The notes beneath the pieces are model-generated. The model did not search any database. It saw only the letters and a program-made list of their open reading frames with translations, and was not told the DNA's origin. A stretch of DNA of 43,152 nucleotides. Source: Folioceros fuciformis (Eukaryota; Anthocerotophyta; Anthocerotopsida; Anthocerotales). Location of the stretch: the NCBI GenBank assembly GCA_049999805.1, contig JBNGIO010005873.1:100765-143916 (forward strand), written 5' to 3'. The number at the start of each line of letters is the position of its first letter. Within the stretch, counting starts at the first letter, position 1. Shown here one piece after another: positions 21,807 to 32,943 of this stretch. Made by a program: the position numbers and the translations under genes.

Positions 21807-23415
21807 GTGCAGCAAGATCTGCAGGCCTGTTGTGATCCAGAGACTAGACGACCACTGTAGCCATGCTTCCGCATGGCACATCAAGCCTCCAGGCTGTGAA
21901 CCAGCTAGTAGTCAAATGTGCAGTCAACATGTACAGAGGCAGCCAGCACTCGTCCCGATCCCAATGTGGCTGGCTACTTGCAGAAACACCAAGACTGCAG
22001 GTGAAGCAAGCATCCAAGCCGTTCCATATCGCAGGCGACTTAAACTAACAATCCTGTAGGGGAAATCGGCATACAGAGAGCTCTCACGGACCACGGACCT
22101 GCCCACTCTACAGCGCTGCGAGAGGCGGGTCGTGCGCACGTCACACCTCCAGACTTCATGGTTTAGGACCAAGCAGGCTTGTAAATCGCACAGGTACGGA
22201 ACACGTGATTTGCCTGATAATGCGCCACAGTCTCCATTGCCAGTGCGTAGTACACTCGTACTGTATGTACATATCACATCTCCTGGCACCACGGCCGCGC
22301 AGCTGCCTGAAAAATAGCGAGGGACGCATTGATTATTATAGCCACGGCCAAGTTCGGGGAATGTATCCTGAAAAAGATGGTGGCCTCAGTGCACACACTG
22401 GCAGGCCGCCACGTTCAGCATGCGACAGTGTCGAAAGATGATGACATCCGAGCGCCGTGGACGCATTGGAGTACTGTGGTGTATTTAACAAGAAGCCTGT
22501 TGCTGTTTCTCGCAGGTATGGACTCTGGAATAGGCTGGTGCCGCTGGTGAGGTTCATCAGTCTCCATGTTCATGGCCGCATTGAGTCTTACAGTGTCAAC
22601 CTTACAACTGGAAACTGGAAGGTCACATCTGGTCTGAAGATGAGAAGAACAGCATGAGCCTGAAGCTGTATATATACATGATCTCTACAAGTCTCCAGCG
22701 CTGATACGTGCCAGCTAGCTCCCTGACAGTGTATCTGTATGTATCGTCAAGGTGTACAATTCCTGGGCCAGCCGATCCGATCCATGCGCAATGTTCCGGG
22801 ATCGAGCAGCCCAAACCAGCGCGATGCATAAGGTGATACGAGGTTGGATAAGCCCCGAAATGGCGTTACCTGGAGCTGCATTCACCGACGGTGAAACAAA
22901 CGAACAAGATGCAAAACGTGTGTACACACATCCAGCAGGTTAAATTTGGTGAGAAGAGTGGATGGCATTGGGACCTCCCTCGTACGCGATGCTTGTCGAC
23001 TGTCACCAACAACATGTGAACGTGGGAAGGGAGCAGGGTGAGTCCCACGGGCCCGGTTGAGTGAGATCTGCTGGCTCGCGATCGGAGCTGAGATAAGCCA
23101 AGCTTTCTATTGCTAACAAGCTTGTGACACTTAAAAATCTGGCACCATTAATAATGGTGTCGATCTGGGTTGGAAATGTTAACGCCTCACATTCAGAAAG
23201 CGTATGCCCAGCCAGGTTTGTACAAGAGGTTGTAGCCTAAGCACTGAACGGGGCTGCAAAACAATGCGCTTGGTTGGACAAACCGGCCGGCAACCCGGCC
23301 AGCGCCACCACAGTAAGCTTATGTGTCCACTTCCGTGACCCTTTATGAATTCGGACGATCGGTCGACAAACAAATGGCCGATATCGATCGGTGCACGACT
23401 GCGCTCATTTCGAAA
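21807..23415. other. Intergenic region, nothing recognised
   Basis: Short open frames on both strands have no domain similarity I can see. A TATATATA stretch occurs near 22669. The right part should contain the 3' untranslated region of the Pole e 1 gene. Confidence 0.5.
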
Positions 23416-24197
23416 TCAGCCAGTGATGTGAGGAGCTGGCTTTCCATGGGCGCACTTGCCGGGAACAGTGTAGAAGGGGCCAACAGTGTAGCTGATGTTC
23501 TCCACCCCGTTGGCCTTCACCGACTTCTTCTTCTCGAGGGGGGCGCCGGAATGGCCCTTGTTCAAATCCGTGACGAAGTGGCAGGGGCCCGGAACCGACA
23601 CAACCGTGGCCTTGCAGTGCGACACTCCGAACGCAGAGTAGTCGTAGTCGTACAGATTGATCACAAAGTAGCCCTTGTCATTCGTTTTCGCAGCCCTGTA
23701 GTCCGTCTTCAGCCCGTACAGGTTGATGCAAGTCACACTCACAATGGCGCCTTCGCAGCAACGGTTCCCGCGTCCCAGCACATTGTCACATTCCAACATT
23801 ACTCAGTCACGAAAACGGCGCACGCAGATCTGAAATGAACCGGCCGCTGTTGCGGTAGATCCTATCTGAAATTGCAGTTTCAGCATTGAACTTCCGTCAC
23901 ACGCACGGGCAGCGAGCCACACTACTCTTGACCTTAGCACTTACCATTGATCGGCACGCCCGTGGAAGGGGCCTTGCTTTTGGGATCCACACACGCCTTG
24001 GCGCAGAAGACGAAACCGTTCACGCTCACGGTTAGATCTCCCCCGCGGAATGGCTCGCTGGAAGGCTCATGCTTCCTGGATTCCGCCTTCGGATGGTTTT
24101 GCGGTCTTCCAGCCAGAACAGGATCCGCCACAACAGCCAATACAGCCAACGCCAGGGCGAGCACCAAGCCCCGCCTCTCCGCTCTCCAAGAAGCCAT
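23416..24197 (-). CDS. Pollen Ole e 1/extensin-domain secreted protein, two exons
   Basis: Exons 24197-23945 and 23750-23416 join in phase to give 195 residues. A hydrophobic signal peptide (LVLALALAVLAVVADPVLA) is followed by a short charged linker. The Pole e 1 domain shows FVFCAKACVDPKSKAPSTGVPINGA, VSVTCINLYGLKTDYRAAKTNDKGYFVINL, a conserved Cys in VSHCKATVV and a C-terminal GPFYTVPGKC. These are the conserved cysteines and the GYF block of the family, whose members are extracellular cell-wall glycoproteins. The acceptor at 23751 (GCGAAG) is atypical in lacking a strong pyrimidine tract but is the one that restores family alignment. Confidence 0.88.
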
Positions 24198-24764
24198 CCC
24201 TCGCCCCGATTGCTGATCCCAAGTTGCTGCTCGCTCCCGCCTGTTGTCTTCCCCGGAGTACTAGAGCTCTTCAGTCGCGAAACAAGGGAGCTTTGCCTTG
24301 ATCTCAACTTATGTTAGGTCTGTAGGTGCTATGCCTGCATTTCAGTGGCCCTGCCCCTGGCCCTGGACGTGGTTACACGTTCGCCTAGGATATTACAAAT
24401 AGAAAAGGCAGTGGAGCAAGCTCGGCGCCTTCGAAGATCCAAGTTTGCCAACGCCTTCACAATGCAACTTGAAACTGCGTTTCTTTTTATAGTGGGAAGA
24501 AACCTCCACGGTTAGCTGTTATATGTTTTCTACTCCTTACTGGTCTTTACCCTCTTTCTATGGCTTAAGGCTCTCAGCATAGCTTCTTCTCCTCCTCAAA
24601 CCAAAGTTGTGGATGCTGAACATCAATCTTGAAAATTCCTGCATTGCCATCTCCTGGGGGCCTCTGGTGGTGGAGGAAGCTCGGCGCTTGTTTTCTACAA
24701 AGCTCTAACTGAAGGGCACAAATTTGCAAAATATTCTGTACGATGCATCATGCAACTGGTTTCT
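24198..24764. other. Spacer between Pole e 1 and SDR genes
   Basis: Contains the promoter side of the Pole e 1 gene and the 3' end of the SDR gene. No other gene is seen. Confidence 0.5.
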
Positions 24765-25925
24765 CTAATCCAGGGGATAGAATCCACTGGCAGTGAAGCC
24801 TCCATCCACAGAAATAATTTGACCGGTGACGTACTTGGCAGCGGGGAGGGAGAGAAAGGCTGCAACTGCTGCCACTTCCTCAGGCTCCCCTACACGGCGG
24901 GCAGGAGTCCGACTGAGTACGTCCTTCACGAACGCATCGTCTGCTAGCAGCTGCAACCAACGAAAACAAAGCTCAACACCAAGCAAGGAGATGAAACGAG
25001 AAGGAAAGACCTCAGTAGTAGGTACCTTCTCGACGAGGGGAGTCCTTATGTACCATGGAGACACGGAGTTCACTCGTATCCCGTCCTTGGCCCATTCGGC
25101 GGCAAGATTCTTGGTTATTTGGTTAAGAGCTCCTGCATGCCAACGACAGCCTGTCAGCACGGCCATGGGCTACTGTGGGACTACGCAGTCATAATGCACT
25201 CACCCTTGGTTGCTGCGTACAGTGTGCCGGAGCGGATGGCTGTGACTCCAGCCACAGAGGAGATCAAAACGATGCTTCCATTTCCTGATGCTTTCAGGAG
25301 CGGATGGGCGAGCTGGTTGAAATGATAAGCGGACTCGAAATTAGTGCTCATGAGGAATGAGTAGTCCTCAGCCGTGTACTCCACAGTCGGTTTCCTGATG
25401 TTCGTCCCCACATTGTTCACCTGTCGACCACACACGTTTCAGTCCTAACAAAACCTCCGGCCTCCTGATGTGCACTGCAACATAGGAAATCACGATGTGG
25501 CATGGCAAGGCATACCAAAATGTTCAGCTTGCCTCCGAAATGCTCTCCTACTTTCCGAATGAGCTCTGTCCTGGCTTCCCGCACGGAGGCATCGCACACA
25601 GAGCCCTCGACCGAAAACCCCGCAGCTCTCCATTCCTTCAACCGCTCAGCAACATCGTTTTCCGACCGCGCGCAAATGTAAACGGACGCTCCCAGGCCAG
25701 CCAGCTCCTCTGCAATGGCGCGGCTGCATCATACTCAACGTCACGCTCCGGGCTACGGGAAGGCAAAATCACAAGTGCGAGCATCAATCCTTCCACAGTC
25801 CAGGAGAGGTGCGCGAGGAGGAGAAGGAGAGCAAACCCTAGACCCTTCGTGCCACCCGTGACCAAGGCTGTCTGGCCCTTGAGACTCCATCGACCAGCCA
25901 GGGATTGAGGCCCTGTCCCCGCCAT
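24765..25925 (-). CDS. Tropinone-reductase-like short-chain dehydrogenase, five exons
   Basis: Exons 25925-25837, 25723-25516, 25420-25204, 25132-25026 and 24950-24765 join in phase to give 268 residues, the classical SDR length. The cofactor motif TGGTKGLG is at 23-30 and NNVGTN at 101-106. The catalytic tetrad is N126, S154 (ISSVAG), Y167 and K171 (YAATK). [34 protein letters not shown] and the end [18 protein letters not shown] are typical of the tropinone-reductase-like group (SDR65C), which reduces varied carbonyls with NADPH. The name does not imply tropane alkaloids. The frame is open upstream of the chosen ATG but family proteins begin near MA..RWSLKG. Confidence 0.95.
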
Positions 25926-26758
25926 TTCGCACCACGGCTGCGCCGAATTCGGAAGATGCTTGCCTGACGTTCCAGGAATATGGTTGTGCGGCTCGGACGG
26001 CACGAGACGGCATGCATGCCTGGTTAGTCGGAAAAGCTCATGACTCCAGTGCTTCTGATGCGTTCGGGACACTTGTCCCAAGCTTCATTGGACAGACATC
26101 GACATGCAGTAGGTAGATTAGGTGGAAACGTTGGCTGGTCGTTGATGTTAACTGGGAGTGAGACCCTCGATTTGGCTTCATTCAAGCCAACCGATCAATC
26201 CAACATTTAGTTAATACTAAATTGAATTTGCGGGTTCCCGTTACCTACGATGCGGTCGAGGTGTACACGACAGTACAATTGTACGTGTACCAAGACCCGT
26301 ACATCCATCTGAATTCGGCCGAGCTAATTCGCTTGGAAAGGCGAGCGCGCCAGGGACTGGGAGGCAGCATGGACTTCTCTCGTTGGGGCGGTTTCCGTGA
26401 TTTGCCAACGATGATTTTCCAGTACAACGAGCTCCAGATTCGTGATGCCCTGAACCGCAGGTTTGTCCTCGTCTCGTAAACATTGTTTGCGACTGCCTGA
26501 CGCAGCACTTGGAAAACACGGTGGAGAAGAAGTGAAAGGTTTGCCATGTCTTTGGTACGCGACTGGGCAGGATACCTGATGGATGCTGCCGCGCAGCATT
26601 TGTGGTTCTGTTTCTGTTGCTTTCGGAGGTCGACACTTTAGTTATGTCGTGAATTCGCCATTGCCTGGTCTGCATGGATGGGAGCGCTCCTGCGTGTGCG
26701 CCATGCATGGGATGGCGGTTGCCCGGATGTCGGGACCAGGTTTCTTATGCATGTGCAG
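25926..26758. other. Upstream region of the SDR gene and of the unassigned plus-strand gene
   Basis: A divergent region. A plus-strand frame around 26369-26472 (MDFSRWGGFRDLP...) ends at a plausible donor and could be a first exon of the unassigned gene, but nothing confirms it. Confidence 0.35.
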
Positions 26759-28329
26759 TTGTGATTATGTACGAGCATGCAAGGAGTTAGCAGCGGTGCT
26801 GAAGGTCTACAGAAGGGTGGACAAGGTCATTCAGGCGGCTATGTATGATGACGTGCTTGTAGCATTCCGAGTACTTGCTAGGTGAGTTCGGATTCCCCTG
26901 TGTCACTTGATTTGCAAGCAGTAGGGTTAGGGATGTTACTCAGTGTGTGGTGGTTAATGTATTCTTTGACAGCTTGGACACAAGCAAACAACGGGCAGCA
27001 GCAAATTTTCTGTTCCAAGAGGCGGAGAGGATACTGCCCAAGCAGCGACGGCTTGCAGCCGAAAATCAATACAAGCAAGCTGCGATAGCTCAAAGCCACC
27101 GCTCTAAGAGCCAGCAGCAGAGAACAGCAGGTGAGCATACCGAGTTGCCTCCTTCCGTCACAAAGAGCTTATTTCTTTGTTCAACTGCATGGCTCTGAGT
27201 ACTGTCGTCGAGCTCCACTGGCATGCCTCTTCGGCGAAGAAGCTCATACTGTGATAAACGAGCCACACTGTGAGCTAGTTTAGAACTTGTGTCATGTTGG
27301 AGTGACTCCAGCCGAAAGCCTGGCAGGGGGCTATGTTTTACAACAGCAATCGAGTCATGTTTATCTAGATCGCGCTTTGGAATCTGAGACGTCGTGATTG
27401 TGATGTTCCAGACTACGTTCCACTTGCTCATGATGTTCTGGTCCACATCTTTGGATTTCTGGATCCTTGTGCGTTAGCAACAGCTCGTGCTGTGTGCAGG
27501 TTCAAACCTCTCTCTTGTTTGCATGAATTGTTTTGGAATTGGTTTTCTTTTCTTCAGTTTATTACTTCATTAGGGACGTGTGAAACCTGGATTGAAGGGT
27601 TGGTGAGGATGAGTATTGGTTGAAGAAGTGGGTGGTGGGGTAATCGATGATTTCCGACAGGGACTGGAGAGCGGCAGCCTCGGAGGACTCGCTTTGGCGT
27701 TCATTATACCATCGTTTTATTGCCTTGAATGTGTTCGTCAGATGTTCCCGAGTCCCTCCAGGAGTTGCCTGGTCGGAGGCTTTCGAAACTGCTCGAACAT
27801 GTTTTCCTCTCTCTTCCCCCTTTTGTCATTGGAATTCAATGCGGAGTTGGACATCCGTTTCCGTTCTAATTTACCATTTGTTGCGTAAGCAGATCATCCA
27901 GACGCACTCTTTCTCTCCAACAGAGCCTTCTGCTGGGACTGTCGTCGGATACTTTGGATGAGCGAGTCACGAGAAAGCCAAGGGACCTGCACCGGACAGG
28001 GGACCAGCAGCAGACTGGTCGTCAAGCATCACACGGTCATGCCTTTCGCTCTTGAACAGGTGAGTCCGTTTAACTTATGGTGGTGTGATCTTCCTTCCAA
28101 AAGATCACGTATCTTTTACGAAGGAACGTAGTGTGCTCGGGAGGCTGTTTCCCTAAGCTCGTGCCGTTTCCGTTCTCAGGTGATGAGGTACAGTGGGTTC
28201 TGGACCTGGAGGGACATTAAAGGCGAGGAGGAGAGAGACGAGGATGAGGAAGGTGAAGACGAGTTTGTGGAAGGTGAGGATGATGAATTCCTCACTTCAC
28301 CTCTTTCTCTCGCTGTGGCTGATCCCTAG
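26759..28329 (+). CDS. Unassigned multi-exon gene (candidate exons only)
   Basis: Two exons look coding and join in phase: one ending at 26881 (ELAAVLKVYRRVDKVIQAAMYDD... up to a GTGAGT donor) and 26973-27130 (LDTSKQRAAANFLFQEAERIL followed by a Gln/Lys-rich stretch, up to another GTGAGC donor). A last coding-like stretch, about 28181-28329, follows a CAG acceptor. It encodes YSGFWTWRDIKG and then a strongly acidic tail (Glu/Asp-rich) before a TAG. An internal stretch ending at a GTGAGT donor near 28060 stays open in the frame that feeds it. The start, the number of middle exons and the family are unknown to me. The helical, charged character suggests a soluble intracellular protein. More than one gene could be involved. 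Confidence 0.4.
27647..27810 (+). CDS. Possible F-box-like exon
   Basis: The frame MISDRDWRAAASEDSLWRSLYHRF...PGVAWSEAF resembles the part just after the F-box helix in plant F-box proteins (a W-x-x-x-x-x-x-D/E-x-x-L-W pattern). It follows a CAG acceptor at 27658-27660. Its phase does not fit directly after the exon ending at 27130, so it would need another exon in between or belong to another transcript. Confidence 0.25.
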
Positions 28330-29985
28330 ACTAATCGGTTAGCTGTGTAGGCATATCCTCTTGAGTGCAAGACTCTTATCCTTCAATAGCAATGGACTGG
28401 CGCTCGATGTTCTCCGAGAAAAGTGAATGGCATTGGTCCATGTGCAGAACTCCTCCAGGAAATTGAAAGAAGTGAGAGGAAGAAGAGAGCTGCCTGCCGA
28501 CTGTGTAGACAACTCTCCGTGCGATGGTGGCAGCTGCTTAGACCTGGGCTTGCCTTTGCGCCGGCTAATTAGTCAAGCTAATGATGGCGAGCGGATTCAG
28601 TTCCATGAGGGATAGCCACAACGGCCTCTTGTCCAAACGGCTGGACATACATCTAAAAGAATTCCACGATTATGCACCACGATTATGCATACTGTGCGAC
28701 CATGTTGGAACTTGGATGGAATTCCTAAAAAGTAAGGTTTTGGGGATTTTCAAATACCAAATTACATGATGGATTATACAATTTTTTTCCTTCTTTTCTT
28801 TCTTCTACATCTTGCTTCCACATCTGTGGATTGTTGGCTTGGCCTGCGGGCAGAATGTTCAGCTCTACGAGTCGATATCCAAGTGAATCTCGTTTTCTTT
28901 GAACAACGACTTTCAACATGAAATACAGGACACTACTGGCGTCATAGCCCCATGCAAAGAAAGCCCGAGAAACTGGTTCTCGGACAAGCTTTAAGAACTG
29001 CAAAACCAGTGCTCACCTTTCCTGTGTGCGCAGCCGACTTCTCTACGCTGTTGAGGTTCGGAGCCCAGGCTGCCATTGAAGGCATCCAGATCAGATTCAT
29101 GGGAAGAGCGCTCGAACGAGGCCCACAATCCTGGAAACAGGTGAAGATCTAATTGATTTCCAGGACTTGGCGAATCTCTCATTAAATTCCATGCTTTGAA
29201 ATGCACAGTGCAGTTTGTAAAGAGACATACCTACTAGGAGACACCAGCTTGTCCAGGCAAGCACTCATGTTTGCGAAACGAGTACAAGACGAAGGGTCAG
29301 GGGCTGGTGGACTCAGACCACAAAATGGCTTAGCAAATACAAACTGCATGCAGGCCAAATCCGACACAACACAGACAACATTATCGAGGAAAAATATACC
29401 AGGAAAGTCTGGGCAGACCTGCCTAACGTGGAAGGTGACATACAATTGTACACAGAGAATAGAAAGTCCACAGGAGCATACACCCAGCAGACATGTATGT
29501 GGGACGTAACTTTCACCCCATAAACCTAACAGTCTATGTCCCGGTTCACATGCAGAGGACACAAGGTCAGGATGTGGCGGACAGAGCTTACATGGAGAGA
29601 GACGAACAATGAGTCATTCTGAGGCGGCCATCACATCTTCTTCACCTGTACCGCATTTGCCTCGAACACAGGTGCATTCTTGCTTCATTTGTCCATACGA
29701 AATATGCGCCCTAGGCTGAGCCCTTCCTGGGCAGTCCTTGTCACCACATCCGTTCTGTTCATGCTTTCCTAAACCTGGTGTGCATCATCCAGCTACGACG
29801 TGAGTGAGGTAGGCAAGGACACGGTTAACGCCCATGATGTGCCTGGATGAGTGTTAAGCGATCTATGCCCCATCTCTCAGTTAGGAAAGGGATGGAATTA
29901 ACTAAGCACATACAGCCCGAAAGGAAGGAGCACTATCCACGGGCGCACAACCGTAGAGCACTGGCAACCTAGTTCTTCACCATTC
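28330..29985. other. Intergenic region, nothing recognised
   Basis: Several short open frames occur, for example on the plus strand at 28952-29152, without recognisable content. No RNA gene or repeat is obvious. Confidence 0.5.
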
Positions 29986-32943
29986 TCACGGTCGACCCTT
30001 ACAACTGCAACAACCAGCTGCGAATCGATGCACACGGTATCCATCCCTCACAACAATGTCTCGCTGTTCAAGCCTTGACATTATCTCTGTGGAACTGTGG
30101 CAGTCACTGCACATGCGGAGATTCTTCGTCACCATCAGTGGTGTCCCACTCGGAGTGTTCAAGAGGCCAAACGCCAGAGCTAGCTTCTCAGCATGTCCAC
30201 AAAGCACATCTTCCTTTTCCTTTTCAGACATTGGCTGAAACACGAACTCTGCGTGAGGAACGGAGATTGGCTTCAACACCAACTTCGTGTGAGGTATGTG
30301 GCCTCCTTCCTGCTTCAGACGTGCGTTCGTTCTCTCTACCTGAAGTGCAATATCCTCCCTTTTTTCTCCCACCACAAATCTATGTATTTCATTATTCACC
30401 TCTATGGTTGCCACCGCAGGCTTCTTGTTAGCTCCTAACATCATTCGCTGTTTTTCAATCCTGTCTACATCAGTCCACCTACCTGCATTGGCGTAGGCAC
30501 TCGCCATGAGCACATATGCGGGAGCCTCTTGTGGGTCCAGCCTGACAATGCTTTCAAAACACCACCTGGCCCTCTCTACATCCCTGTGACTTTTGCAGGC
30601 ATTCAACAAAGACTTCAATCCCACAACATTACTTTGAGTCTCGGATGATAAGCGCATCTTCTCTTCTAGCATCTTCTCTGCCTCATCTAGATGGCCTGCA
30701 CGCCCAAGAAGATCAATCATGCAATTATAATGCTCAAGACTAGGTGTGATACCATGCTGTTTAGCCATGGAATCAAAGTACTTGCGTCCATCATCGACCA
30801 GTCCCCCATGACTGCATGCCACTAGTAGGCAAGTAAAAGTAACATCATTAGGCTGAATTCCAGCAACCAACATCTCCTCAAAACAAGCTAGAGCCTTGTG
30901 ACCCTCATCACAAGTACCATATCCAGCTATCAGGGCGGTCCATGTCACCACATCTTTTGCGTCCATGCTGTCAAAAACCTGGCGAGCGTCTTCCACTTCC
31001 CCGCATTTTACATACATGTCTACGAGGCTGTTGCCCACCACTATGTTGTCAAACAGCCTTCTCTCCACAATCTGTGAGTGCAGCTGCCTTCCCTTCTGTA
31101 AAGCACCAGTGTTTGCACAGGCCTTCAGAAGGCAAGCAAAAGTAACAGGGTTAGCTAAGATGAGACCACTTTTTTCCATTTGTTCATACACCACAAACGC
31201 CTCTTGGCAGACTCCTTCCTGTGCATACCCACATTTTGCATACATGTCCACCAGGCAGTTCCCCAACACTACATCATCAAGTAGTCCTCTTTCGACAATC
31301 TGTGAGTGCAGGTGCCTGCCCTTCTCTATAGCACCAGTGCTTGCACAGGCATTCAGAAGGCAACAGAAGGTAACACGGTCAGCCAAAATCAGGCCCTCCT
31401 CCTCCATTTGTCCATAGAGGGCAAGTGCCTCATGTCCGAGCCCTTGCTGGGCATACCCAGCCATCAGGGCATTCCATGTCACTACATTCTTTGTGTTCAT
31501 GCTGTCAAAAACCTGGCGTGCATCTTTGAGTTCACCATACTTCGCAAACCCAGATATCAGTGCATTCCATGTCACCACATCCTTCGCGGCCATGTGGTCA
31601 AAAACTTGGCGAGCCGCTTTCAGTTCCCCACATTTCGCGTACATGTCCACCAGGGCATTGCCAACAAATAAGTTTGTAGGAATGCCACTCTGCAGTACAT
31701 CGTAGTGCACTTTTCTCCCGGATTCCAAGTCACCGGCAAATGCACACGCCTGAAGGGCAGCTACAAAGACGTGAGCATCCGCCTTGACTCCTGACCTACG
31801 CATCTCATGATACAGTCGTATGGCCTCACTAGGTCTCCCTTGCTTAGCACAAGCGGTCATTATGGAGGACCACATGAAAGCATCTGGTTTGCCCACCCTG
31901 CTGAGCACATCCATGGCCTTGTCTAGCCGACCTCCACCTGCATACATGCGCAAGATCTGGTTCCCCAAATACGCATTCGACTCGTATCCAAGTTTGACAA
32001 TGAGCTCATGAACTCGTCGACCCACGACCAGATCCTTCTTGGCTGTACACAGTTTCAGCACAGGGTAGAACAGAGACTCAGAACCGGGAGAGTCTGTGAG
32101 CGCTAGAGATTCCAGGGCTCCAACGGCCTCAAAAAGCTTCCCCTGTTGACATAACATGTTCACGGTAATAGCAGTGACAACACCCGTTTCCGATCCTGCA
32201 CACCTTTCACGTTCAGGCTTATTCTGAGGGCTAGATTCAGAGGGAGAGGGACCATGAACCATCGGATGAGCAAGTGATGGGCTCCGTACACTGCTACAGC
32301 AGGATCCCATTTCTGAACCTGCACACCATACAGGTTCAGGATCGTCTGGAGAGCTGGACTTGGGAGGAGAGGCACCGTGAGGCATGAGCATATCCAAGGA
32401 GAAGAGTTGCTCATCAACCCAAGCTGGCTTAAACATGTTGTTCAACCACAACACCTCTCCAGACCCCTTGCGCCGGAAGTCAGGGTAACGGGAACTCTTC
32501 TTATGTCGTCTGTTGTCCCACCACATGGTAGGGTCCAGAAAAAATTGTTGCCACAAATGCTCCTGCTCCTGGCAACGACCATCGCTGGAAATCCCGTCCG
32601 TATCCTTTCTCAGGAGTGAGGGTGCTGCGCTCCTTACACTGCTGCACCTAGAGGCTTTGCTTGCCAGGGTTCGACTCCCTAAGATGAGGTTAGCAGGAGC
32701 TCCTCGTAGAATCCCAAAACACACACCAATTTGTTGGGTCTCACCTGAAATCCGATGAAATGCAAAGAAAAGAAAAGAAGCTTTAGCCTTGGCTATGGCC
32801 ATCGTTGAGGGACCGCTGTCGGAGGTGCATGACAAGACTAGACTGCTCACAAATGCGCCCCCGCTACGCACTCTAACCCACATCCCCCCACAGCAACCGG
32901 GCCAGGGTTGGTAGACTGACCTGGACGGTGAATGGCTGTGCAT
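29986..32943 (-). CDS. PPR protein with variant DYW domain (KPAxA box, GRP terminus): DYW:KP type
   Basis: A single exon encodes 985 residues. The N terminus is basic and hydroxylated. An internal ATG (codon 48, 32802) may be the real start of an organelle-targeted form. PLS-type PPR motifs run from about residue 270 to 800 (RMYAGGG, VDMYAKCGELKAARQVFD, VTWNALISG and so on). The C-terminal cytidine-deaminase-like domain keeps the zinc motif pieces H917-A-E919 and C945-S-D-C948. The PG box is replaced by K841-P-A-V-A845, and the protein ends CCSCKGRP instead of DYW. These two changes together define the DYW:KP class, which has been shown in heterologous systems to promote U-to-C RNA editing. 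One motif boundary is broken: VDMYAKCG runs straight into YAQEGVCQEAF, about 27 residues short of a full repeat. Confidence 0.93.
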   Translation of the reverse strand: MHSHSPSRSVYQPWPGCCGGMWVRVRSGGAFVSSLVLSCTSDSGPSTMAIAKAKASFLFFAFHRISGETQQIGVCFGILRGAPANLILGSRTLASKASRCSSVRSAAPSLLRKDTDGISSDGRCQEQEHLWQQFFLDPTMWWDNRRHKKSSRYPDFRRKGSGEVLWLNNMFKPAWVDEQLFSLDMLMPHGASPPKSSSPDDPEPVWCAGSEMGSCCSSVRSPSLAHPMVHGPSPSESSPQNKPERERCAGSETGVVTAITVNMLCQQGKLFEAVGALESLALTDSPGSESLFYPVLKLCTAKKDLVVGRRVHELIVKLGYESNAYLGNQILRMYAGGGRLDKAMDVLSRVGKPDAFMWSSIMTACAKQGRPSEAIRLYHEMRRSGVKADAHVFVAALQACAFAGDLESGRKVHYDVLQSGIPTNLFVGNALVDMYAKCGELKAARQVFDHMAAKDVVTWNALISGFAKYGELKDARQVFDSMNTKNVVTWNALMAGYAQQGLGHEALALYGQMEEEGLILADRVTFCCLLNACASTGAIEKGRHLHSQIVERGLLDDVVLGNCLVDMYAKCGYAQEGVCQEAFVVYEQMEKSGLILANPVTFACLLKACANTGALQKGRQLHSQIVERRLFDNIVVGNSLVDMYVKCGEVEDARQVFDSMDAKDVVTWTALIAGYGTCDEGHKALACFEEMLVAGIQPNDVTFTCLLVACSHGGLVDDGRKYFDSMAKQHGITPSLEHYNCMIDLLGRAGHLDEAEKMLEEKMRLSSETQSNVVGLKSLLNACKSHRDVERARWCFESIVRLDPQEAPAYVLMASAYANAGRWTDVDRIEKQRMMLGANKKPAVATIEVNNEIHRFVVGEKREDIALQVERTNARLKQEGGHIPHTKLVLKPISVPHAEFVFQPMSEKEKEDVLCGHAEKLALAFGLLNTPSGTPLMVTKNLRMCSDCHSSTEIMSRLEQRDIVVRDGYRVHRFAAGCCSCKGRP

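Noticed and set aside
21174-21860. Long hydrophobic plus-strand frame with repeated LLVGLLFWL units
   Set aside because: It is the exact antisense of the KPYKKPEE repeat gene, which has a signal peptide, sensible composition and a natural start and stop. The hydrophobic frame is a by-product of the repeat.
26222-26479. Plus-strand frame with MDFSRWGGFRDLP as a definite first exon
   Set aside because: A plausible donor follows, but there is no homology and no phase check with a known next exon, so it is mentioned only as a possibility.
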